From positions 1 to 11,438 of the forward strand of contig CAZHBB010000092.1 in assembly GCA_964530185.1 (NCBI GenBank): 11,438 nucleotides of DNA. Direction: 5' to 3'. The stretch's first letter is position 1. Every line of letters starts with the position of its first letter. Below the pieces are notes generated by a model. It did no database searches and was not told the origin of the DNA. It saw only the letters and a program-made list of their open reading frames with translations. Shown here one piece after another: positions 6,456-11,438 of the stretch. The position numbers and the translations under genes are program-made. The DNA is from PWVB01 sp964530185 (GTDB lineage: Bacteria > Chloroflexota > Anaerolineae > B4-G1 > SLSP01).

Positions 6456-9400
6456 TGGCAAGTCATGATCCACTCAGGCCCAATATCGTCTTTGTCCTGG
6501 CCGACGATCAGGGCTATTGGGCCATGGGTTGCGCCGGTAACCATGAGATCCAAACGCCCAACCTGGATCGGCTGGCGGCCATGGGTCTGCGCTTCGAAAA
6601 CTTTTTCTGTGCCTCGCCTGTCTGTTCCCCCGCGCGGGCCTCTATCCTCACCGGTCGGATTCCCTCGCAGCATGGGGTCCATGATTGGATCCGCAAGGGG
6701 AATCTGAACTCGGAGAGGATCCCAGAGGCGGGGCGAGATGATGATCGCGAAATCGAGTACCTGAAGGGCTTGACCGCCTATACTGAGATCCTGGCGGCCC
6801 ATGGATATGTGTGTGGCATCAGTGGCAAGTGGCACCTCGGCGACAGTCTCCATCCCCAGAAGGGCTTTGCCTATTGGCATCTCTTCCCCTACGGCGGGGG
6901 CAGTTACTACAGTGCCTACATCATCCGTGACGGACGTCTGGAACAGGATCCTCGCTATCTGACCAACGTGATCACCGAGGGAGGGCTCAAGTTCCTGGAC
7001 ATGCAAGCCCAGGGCGAGACGCCATTCTACCTGAGCGTGCATTACACGGCGCCACATTCTCCCTGGAACAAGGGTGAACATCCGGAGGAGCTGACCGGAC
7101 TCTACAAGGATTGCCCATTCGAGACCTGCCCAGTGGTACCGGGCGGTCATCCGTGGCAGATCAACAGCGCACCGCGGGGCACGGGAGCGCGACGTCATGA
7201 GTTATTGTCCGGCTATTTCGGGGCTATCACCGGGTTGGACCGCGGCGTGGGGCAACTCCTCGACAAGCTGGCGGAGATGGGGGTGCTGGAGAACACGCTC
7301 TTCATCTTCAGCAGTGACAATGGGATGAACATGGGGCATCATGGCATCTGGGGCAAGGGCAACGGTACCTTCCCGCAGAATATGTATGATACCTCGGTTA
7401 AGGTACCGATGATCATCGCCCGGCCTGGGCACGTGCCGCAGGGGGTCGTCAGCGATCACCTGCTGAGCCATTATGACCTCTTCCCCACATTGCTGGATTA
7501 CCTGGGGTTGGAGAATCCAGTCGCTGAAGGGCTCCCTGGGAGCAGTTTCGCTCCACTCCTGCGGGGGGACTCCTTGGCGGAGCGGGATCATGTGATTGTC
7601 TTCGATGAATATGGGCCGGTGCGGATGATCCGTACCAGGGAGTGGAAATATGTTCATCGCTATCCCTACGGCCCGCACGAACTCTATGATTTGGTCCATG
7701 ACCCAAACGAGACGCATAACCTGGTCCAGGACCCGGCGTACCAGAGGCGCGTGGCTGAGCTGCGGGGAGCGCTTGAGGCGTGGTTCGTGCGCTATGTGGA
7801 CCCCGATGTAGACGGCGTACGTGAGCCGGTCACCGGCAAGGGGCAGGTCGATCTGGCGGGCGTGAAGAACGGCGGCCGCAGGGCCTATGAGGGCGATTGG
7901 TGGTATATCGACGAACATGGGAATAAGCTGGAGGGGAAACAATGGTTTTACGGACGTATCATGGAGGTTGGACCTCAGGGAGGTGAGACGATGGGACGAG
8001 AGAAACTCTCACACCGCAGACCTATGAAGATCGATCGTTTCCTGTATGGGGCCGCGTATTACCCGGAGCATTGGACGGCAACGGAGCGGGAGCAGGACGT
8101 GACGCGCATGGTCGAGGCTGGGTTCAACTGCGTGCGCATGGGGGAGTTCGCCTGGGCCTATTTCGAGCCTGAGGAGGGGCGCTATCAGTTCGAGCTGTTC
8201 GATGAGGCTATCGCGCGCTTGGGCGAGAAGGGGATCATGACCATCCTGGGTACGCCCACCGCCACGCCGCCCCGCTGGTTGACCCTGGCGCATCCAGAGG
8301 TGCTGCGTGTGGACGCGGATGGGACCGTCATGCAGCATGGCTCGCGCCAGCACGTCTGCCCCAGCAGTGAGGTCTTCCGTGACTACTCCCGCAGGATCAC
8401 CCAGGCTCTGGCGGAGCATTTCGCCGACAACCCCTACGTCATCGGCTGGCAGACCGACAACGAGCTCAACTGTCACTTCTCGGAGTGTCACTGCCCGGCA
8501 TGCCAAGCCGAGTTTCGGGCTTTCCTGCGTCGGAAGTATGAGGATGACATCGAGGCACTGAACGCGGCCTGGGGCAATACCTTCTGGTCGTTGACCTACC
8601 GCGACTTCGATGAGATCTCCACGCCCCGCAACGGCACCCCGGCGTACGCCAATCCGGGCCACCTGCTGGACTATTACCGTTTCATCGCCTGGAACACTGC
8701 ACGCTTCCAGCATGAGCAGGTTGTCATCCTGCGCCAAGCCCAGCCGCGTTGGTTCATAACCCACAACGGCACCTTCGCCCATGTGGATTACCGGGGGCTG
8801 TTTGGCCAGGATCTGGACTTCCTGGGGTACGATGTCTACCCATTCTTCGAGACCGACCCTCAGCGCCGTCCCTACACGCAGGCCTTCAACCTGGATCACA
8901 CCCGCGCCTGGAGCGGCAATTTCTTCCTGTTAGAGCAGCAGTCGGGTCCAGGTGGACAGGGGACCTACCTGCACGATACACCGGAGCCGGGTGAGGTACG
9001 GCGCATGGCCTACACGTCCATCGCCCACGGGGCCGACAGTCTGCTTTTCTTCCGGTGGCGGACGTGCCGCTACGGTGCCGAGGAATACTGGTGTGGCATC
9101 TTCGACCATGACAATGTCCCGCGGCGACGCTATGAGGAGGTACGTCAGCTTGGCGCGGAACTGCAACGGATTGGCCCTGAGATCTTGGGCACCTCGGTGC
9201 GGGTGGACGTCGGTATCGCGGCCGCGGATGTGGAGGTCTATGATGCCCACAGCACCCTCTCGTTGGGGCTGCCTTCGCCGCAGCAGGTGGCGCGGCGGCT
9301 TCACGGGTTCTTCATGCGGAGCGGGTACACGGTGGGCTGTGTCCATCCCTTGGATGACCTGGGCGGGCTGAAGGTCTTCATCATCCCCCACTGGGCGCTC

Positions 9401-10042
9401 TTTGACCCCGCGTGGATACCAGGTCTGCAGGCGTTTGCCGAGGGAGGGGGCATCTTGATCGTAGGAGCCCGCACTGCCACCAGGGATTGGCACAACCGCG
9501 TCATCGCTGAGACCCCTCCCGGGGTACTGCGTGCGTTGGCAGGGGTAAAAGTGGCTGAGTACGGGCGGCAGAATACGCCGGACAAGCGACCATTGACCAT
9601 TCGTATCTACCCCGATGGCGGTGAGGTCCACACCGTGGAATGGTACGAGATCCTGGAGAACCTGCCGGGCACCAGTGTGATCGGCCGTTGGGAGGGTCGG
9701 CACCTGCGTATGAAGATCGCTGTGACGCTGCGCAAGGTGGGGAAAGGGGCGGTGATCTACGCTGGGACTTATCTTACATCGCAGTTGATGGAAGCGCTGT
9801 TGCCCACCATGTCCCGCCTGCGGGCGGATCTGGCCCCTCTCTGGCCCATGGCTCCCGAGGACGTGCAGGTGGTCGTCCGCGAGGGGGATGGGCGGCGCCT
9901 ATGGTTTCTCATCAACGATAGCGACCGCGATCTGATGCTCACCTCGCCCCCCAAAGGGGAAGATCTCATCACGGGGCGCCCTACCAAATCTCGCTGGTTC
10001 CTGGGGCGCAACGAGGTCTCGGTCATTAAGGAGACGTTGTGA
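6452..10042 (+). CDS. Sulfatase fused in frame to a GH42 beta-galactosidase (1196 codons)
   Basis: Residues 1 to about 495 are a formylglycine-dependent sulfatase of the alkaline-phosphatase fold. Motifs are PNIVFVLADDQ with metal ligands Asp18 and Asp19, CSPARASILTG with Cys58 as the residue converted to formylglycine, GKWHLG (Lys126, His128), APHSPW (His201), and FSSDNGMNMGHHG with Asp289 and Asn290. The usual C-terminal LYDLVHDPNETHNL (411-424) follows. A linker of roughly 30 residues leads into a complete GH42 domain from about residue 525. No signal peptide is visible, so the product should be cytoplasmic and act on an imported sulfated oligosaccharide. Because the key residue is Cys, maturation could use anSME or FGE; anSME fits an anaerobe. 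Each half is full length for its family. A perfect ribosome binding site and ATG at the junction (7978-7993) suggest two former genes whose stop was lost, either in the organism or by an error in assembly. Confidence 0.85.
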   Translation: MMASHDPLRPNIVFVLADDQGYWAMGCAGNHEIQTPNLDRLAAMGLRFENFFCASPVCSPARASILTGRIPSQHGVHDWIRKGNLNSERIPEAGRDDDREIEYLKGLTAYTEILAAHGYVCGISGKWHLGDSLHPQKGFAYWHLFPYGGGSYYSAYIIRDGRLEQDPRYLTNVITEGGLKFLDMQAQGETPFYLSVHYTAPHSPWNKGEHPEELTGLYKDCPFETCPVVPGGHPWQINSAPRGTGARRHELLSGYFGAITGLDRGVGQLLDKLAEMGVLENTLFIFSSDNGMNMGHHGIWGKGNGTFPQNMYDTSVKVPMIIARPGHVPQGVVSDHLLSHYDLFPTLLDYLGLENPVAEGLPGSSFAPLLRGDSLAERDHVIVFDEYGPVRMIRTREWKYVHRYPYGPHELYDLVHDPNETHNLVQDPAYQRRVAELRGALEAWFVRYVDPDVDGVREPVTGKGQVDLAGVKNGGRRAYEGDWWYIDEHGNKLEGKQWFYGRIMEVGPQGGETMGREKLSHRRPMKIDRFLYGAAYYPEHWTATEREQDVTRMVEAGFNCVRMGEFAWAYFEPEEGRYQFELFDEAIARLGEKGIMTILGTPTATPPRWLTLAHPEVLRVDADGTVMQHGSRQHVCPSSEVFRDYSRRITQALAEHFADNPYVIGWQTDNELNCHFSECHCPACQAEFRAFLRRKYEDDIEALNAAWGNTFWSLTYRDFDEISTPRNGTPAYANPGHLLDYYRFIAWNTARFQHEQVVILRQAQPRWFITHNGTFAHVDYRGLFGQDLDFLGYDVYPFFETDPQRRPYTQAFNLDHTRAWSGNFFLLEQQSGPGGQGTYLHDTPEPGEVRRMAYTSIAHGADSLLFFRWRTCRYGAEEYWCGIFDHDNVPRRRYEEVRQLGAELQRIGPEILGTSVRVDVGIAAADVEVYDAHSTLSLGLPSPQQVARRLHGFFMRSGYTVGCVHPLDDLGGLKVFIIPHWALFDPAWIPGLQAFAEGGGILIVGARTATRDWHNRVIAETPPGVLRALAGVKVAEYGRQNTPDKRPLTIRIYPDGGEVHTVEWYEILENLPGTSVIGRWEGRHLRMKIAVTLRKVGKGAVIYAGTYLTSQLMEALLPTMSRLRADLAPLWPMAPEDVQVVVREGDGRRLWFLINDSDRDLMLTSPPKGEDLITGRPTKSRWFLGRNEVSVIKETL
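7978..7993 (+). promoter_or_regulatory. Internal ribosome binding site and ATG at the sulfatase/GH42 junction
   Basis: GGGAGGTGA (7978-7986) matches the 16S anti-Shine-Dalgarno tail closely, and ATG 7991 follows after GACG, in the same frame as the long ORF. It would start a protein MGREKL... carrying the whole GH42 domain. A second in-frame ATG at 8024 begins MKIDRFLYGAAYYP, the usual GH42 N terminus. The TGA within GGTGA is out of frame with the ORF; it would be the sulfatase stop if an upstream indel had occurred. Confidence 0.6.
7991..10042 (+). other. GH42 beta-galactosidase region of the fused ORF
   Basis: Counting from Met at 8024, this 672-residue region has a normal length for a GH42 enzyme: a TIM-barrel catalytic domain, a trimerisation domain and a small beta domain. 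It begins FLYGAAYYPEHW and continues with RMGEFAWAYFEPEEGRY. The acid/base is Glu147 in GWQTDNELN and the nucleophile is Glu304 in FFLLEQQSGPGG. Four cysteines match the zinc site known from the Thermus A4 enzyme: Cys112 (HVCPSS) and the CxCxxC cluster at Cys155, Cys157 and Cys160. The middle domain has GGGILIVGARTATRDWHNRV where many relatives show a GG(x)LV segment. GH42 enzymes remove terminal beta-galactose from oligosaccharides inside the cell. It is listed separately because it may be translated alone from ATG 7991 or 8024. Confidence 0.88.
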
Positions 10043-10082
10043 GTTTCCGCTCATCCTCTGGATCAGGAGAGGGCAGGGTAGT

Positions 10083-10116
10083 GTCGTAAGGGCGGACGGC
10101 CGTCCGCCCTTACGAC
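10083..10116. repeat. Perfect 34-bp palindrome downstream of the operon
   Basis: GTCGTAAGGGCGGACGG (10083-10099) is followed directly by its exact reverse complement CCGTCCGCCCTTACGAC (10100-10116), with no spacer. As RNA it would form a very stable hairpin with a tetraloop of GGCC. It lies 40 bp after the end of the GH42 reading frame. No T-rich tract follows on either strand, so it is not a classic intrinsic terminator. It resembles the dispersed GC-rich palindromes found in intergenic regions of several bacterial phyla; only one copy is in this window. Confidence 0.75.
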
Positions 10117-10227
10117 GTCCGCGTTTGCAGCGTTGTTCCCTGCATGGTGAGTGGTCCCGGCTTAGACCCTGCGTTGCCCCGCAGCCTGGCTGAATATTAA
10201 AGTTGGGTCATGTCCCCGAAAACCCCA

Positions 10228-10256
10228 TTGACAGTGGGGGGCTTTCATGTTATAGT
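10228..10256 (+). promoter_or_regulatory. Near-consensus sigma-70 promoter upstream of nrdD
   Basis: TTGACA (10228-10233) and TATAGT (10251-10256) are separated by exactly 17 bp, matching the consensus at 11 of 12 positions. Transcription would begin near 10263, leaving about 375 nt of leader before nrdD. The -35 box is the loop of an inverted repeat CCCCA (10223-10227) / TGGGG (10235-10239), which could be an operator. Confidence 0.7.
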
Positions 10257-10545
10257 AAAAACGTTGGATGCGAGTTTCATTGCAGGCCTGCTTCTCTATT
10301 CCCTAACGCTAGTGTTCTACGGCTGTTCGGCCCCTAAATAAGGCCGCATCAAATAAATAAGTAAATCTTCGTAAATATACATTGTATTATGACGTCTCTG
10401 GCGGATTGGTCCGTCATGGGTCTTGCCGTCAATCGGTGCTGGCTGCAGGTGGCTCTGGTGGCACCCAGTCACCAGGCAGGGCGCTCGCTTTTCGGATAGG
10501 TGCGGTGGGGCGAGGCGGTGAGCAGCCTCGTGGTCACGAATATGA

Positions 10546-10580
10546 CCCTCGGAGTCATGGCGCTCCGGGGCGTTTTCTTT
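10546..10580 (+). terminator. Candidate intrinsic terminator or attenuator within the nrdD leader
   Basis: CCC(T)CGGAG at 10546-10554 can pair with CTCCGGGG starting at 10563, giving 8 pairs with one bulged T and an 8-nt loop. It is followed after CG by TTTTCTTTCT (10573-10582). It lies about 60 nt before the nrdD start, so it would either end a short RNA of about 315 nt or control read-through into nrdD. Confidence 0.4.
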
Positions 10581-10624
10581 CTCTACGCTCGTCTAACGAT
10601 GCACTGTCTGAGGACGCAACGTCC

Positions 10625-10631
10625 AAGGGGG
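10625..10631 (+). promoter_or_regulatory. Shine-Dalgarno site of nrdD
   Basis: AAGGGGG sits 7 nt before ATG 10639 and fixes that start. It directly follows the hairpin GGACG-CAA-CGTCC (10612-10624). Confidence 0.65.
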
Positions 10632-10638
10632 ACTCTTG

Positions 10639-11438
10639 ATGGCTATCGAGAAGGTTGTCAAGCGTGATGGGAGCGTGGTTCCTTTCGATCGGCACAGGAT
10701 TGAGAATGCGATCTACGCCGCGGCGCGCGCGGTCGGGAACGGTGAGGGACGGCCATGGGCGGAGATGTTGTCCTGGGCGGTGGTCGGCCTGCTGGAGGAA
10801 CGGCTCGGCAGCCGCGGTGAAATCCCCCACGTGGAGCAGATCCAGGATATCGTGGAAGAGGTGCTGATCAAGTCCGGCAACCCCCGCGTAGCCAAGGCGT
10901 ACATCCTCTACCGTCAACAGCGCGCGGCCGCGCGTGATACGCGGCGGATGTTGCTGGACTCAGAAAAGCTCGTCGATGACTACCTGCAGCGGACCGACTG
11001 GCGGGTGAATGAGAACAGCAACATGAACTTCTCCTTGCAGGGGCTGAACTTCTACCTGGCGTCCTCTATCGCTGCCCGGTACTGGCTCCATCGCATCTAT
11101 CCGCCAGAGGTGCAGCAGGCGCATATTGAGGGCGACCTCCACATCCACGACCTGGGGATGCTTTCGGTCTACTGCTGTGGCTGGGACCTGCAAGACCTGC
11201 TGACCATAGGGTTTGGCGGGGTGCCGGCCAAGATCGAGAGCCGCCCCCCGCGTCACCTGCGCACCGCCTTGGGGCAATTGGTGAACTTCTTCTACACGCT
11301 CCAGGGGGAGTCGGCGGGGGCGGTGGCGGTCTCCAACTTCGACACCTTGCTGGCGCCCTTCGTGCGCTATGACGGTCTGACCTATCGTCAGGTCAAGCAG
11401 GCGATGCAAGAGTTCGTCTTCAACATCAACGTGCCGAC
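10639..11438 (+). CDS. nrdD: Anaerobic (class III) ribonucleoside-triphosphate reductase, N-terminal part (runs off window)
   Basis: The first 266 codons are visible; family members are about 600-750 residues, so most of the catalytic domain, including the C-terminal zinc site and glycyl radical Gly, lies beyond the window. NrdD reduces ribonucleotides to deoxyribonucleotides without oxygen, using a glycyl radical installed by the radical-SAM activase NrdG. Residues 1-95 form an ATP-cone, the allosteric domain sensing ATP/dATP: VVKRDGSVVPFDRHRIENAI at 6-25 and VEEVLIKSGNPRVAKAYILYR at 72-92. The catalytic barrel begins with ENSNMNFSLQGLN (125-137), GDLHIHDL (165-172) and YCCGWDLQDLLTIGFGG (178-194). 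One of Cys179/Cys180 should be the first active-site cysteine. The gene has its own promoter and long leader, so it appears independent of the sugar operon. It implies an anaerobic or facultative lifestyle. Confidence 0.93.
   Translation, partial: MAIEKVVKRDGSVVPFDRHRIENAIYAAARAVGNGEGRPWAEMLSWAVVGLLEERLGSRGEIPHVEQIQDIVEEVLIKSGNPRVAKAYILYRQQRAAARDTRRMLLDSEKLVDDYLQRTDWRVNENSNMNFSLQGLNFYLASSIAARYWLHRIYPPEVQQAHIEGDLHIHDLGMLSVYCCGWDLQDLLTIGFGGVPAKIESRPPRHLRTALGQLVNFFYTLQGESAGAVAVSNFDTLLAPFVRYDGLTYRQVKQAMQEFVFNINVP

Larger units (their letters stand above)
10043..10638. other. Non-coding region between the sugar operon and nrdD
   Basis: These 596 bases hold no convincing gene. The only open frame, 85 codons from 10382 to 10639, has a low-complexity Gly/Ser/Arg-rich product and no ribosome binding site. 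What the region does hold is a perfect palindrome (10083-10116), a promoter (10228-10256), an AT-rich stretch (10333-10392) and several short inverted repeats (10455-10624), each listed separately. I found no tRNA, no B12-box-like sequence and no recognisable RNase P, tmRNA or 6S core. Confidence 0.7.
10263..10638 (+). promoter_or_regulatory. Long structured 5' leader of nrdD (possible attenuator or riboswitch)
   Basis: Between the promoter and nrdD several exact inverted repeats occur: CGGCC/GGCCG (10328-10346), CTGGTG/CACCAG (10455-10475), CGAGGC/GCCTCG (10511-10530), GGTCA/TGACC (10532-10547), ATGAC/GTCAT (10542-10558), CGGAG/CTCCG (10550-10567) and GGACG/CGTCC (10612-10624, three-base loop). 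The fourth, fifth and sixth overlap and cannot all form at once. The last lies next to the nrdD ribosome binding site. I do not recognise a known riboswitch class; the functional reading is inference from length, promoter position and overlapping stems. Confidence 0.4.

Noticed and set aside
7202..8899. Long minus-strand open frames of 246 and 296 codons opposite the sulfatase/GH42 gene
   Set aside because: They are antisense shadows of a GC-rich gene with clear motifs on the + strand, and their products lack any recognisable motif.
10377..10387. ATACA-T-TGTAT as an NrdR box
   Set aside because: A single short inverted repeat that does not match the 16-bp NrdR consensus and lacks the usual second copy; it also lies about 120 bp downstream of the promoter.
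10436..10480. Cobalamin riboswitch core
   Set aside because: Considered because some ribonucleotide reductase genes are controlled by B12, but no B12-box-like sequence is found in the leader.
10382..10639. 85-codon open frame overlapping the nrdD start
   Set aside because: No ribosome binding site, Gly/Ser/Arg-rich low-complexity product with no recognisable fold, and it covers the inverted-repeat-rich leader. A leader peptide is possible but nothing supports it.
1..11438. CRISPR arrays, insertion sequences, tRNA or rRNA genes
   Set aside because: No regularly spaced repeats, transposase motifs, tRNA cloverleaf or rRNA sequence were seen on reading the window.

Overview
The window looks like a stretch of a draft, probably metagenome-derived, genome of a GC-rich anaerobic bacterium. 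Every gene is on the + strand, and one run of exactly 100 N (1085-1184) is a scaffold gap. Gene content (GH38, GH42 and a sulfatase without signal peptides, a FucI-like isomerase, FGGY kinase, class II aldolase, URO-D-like protein, CehA/McbA-type PHP protein, then a class III ribonucleotide reductase) and a perfect GC-rich palindrome between transcription units would fit Chloroflexota. That assignment is an inference from gene style; no phylogenetic marker is present.

Layout. 1-585: C-terminal end of a GH38 alpha-mannosidase that starts upstream. 600-633: strong hairpin. 663-1864: L-fucose/D-arabinose isomerase-like gene interrupted by the gap. 1851-2753: class II (zinc) ketose-phosphate aldolase. 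2799-4310: FGGY sugar kinase. 4316-5488: uroporphyrinogen-decarboxylase-like protein. 5541-6455: PHP metal-dependent hydrolase. 6452-10042: one 1196-codon frame that joins a formylglycine sulfatase to a GH42 beta-galactosidase. 10043-10638: a 596-bp non-coding region with a perfect 34-bp palindrome, a near-consensus sigma-70 promoter and a leader of about 375 nt rich in possible stem-loops. 10639-end: N-terminal part of an anaerobic ribonucleoside-triphosphate reductase (nrdD).

The genes from 663 to 10042 are tightly packed: two overlap their neighbours and the other gaps are 5-52 bp. They read as one catabolic operon. The logic would be import of a sulfated mannose/galactose-containing glycan fragment, cytoplasmic desulfation and hydrolysis (GH38, sulfatase, GH42), then isomerase, kinase and aldolase steps that split a ketose phosphate into triose-level products. 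The URO-D-like and PHP proteins have no obvious step in that scheme. No transporter or regulator lies in the window.

The points most worth a second look are the in-frame sulfatase-GH42 fusion, which still carries a strong internal ribosome binding site exactly at the junction; the URO-D-like protein embedded in a sugar operon; and the long, structured nrdD leader with a terminator-like hairpin and overlapping alternative stems.
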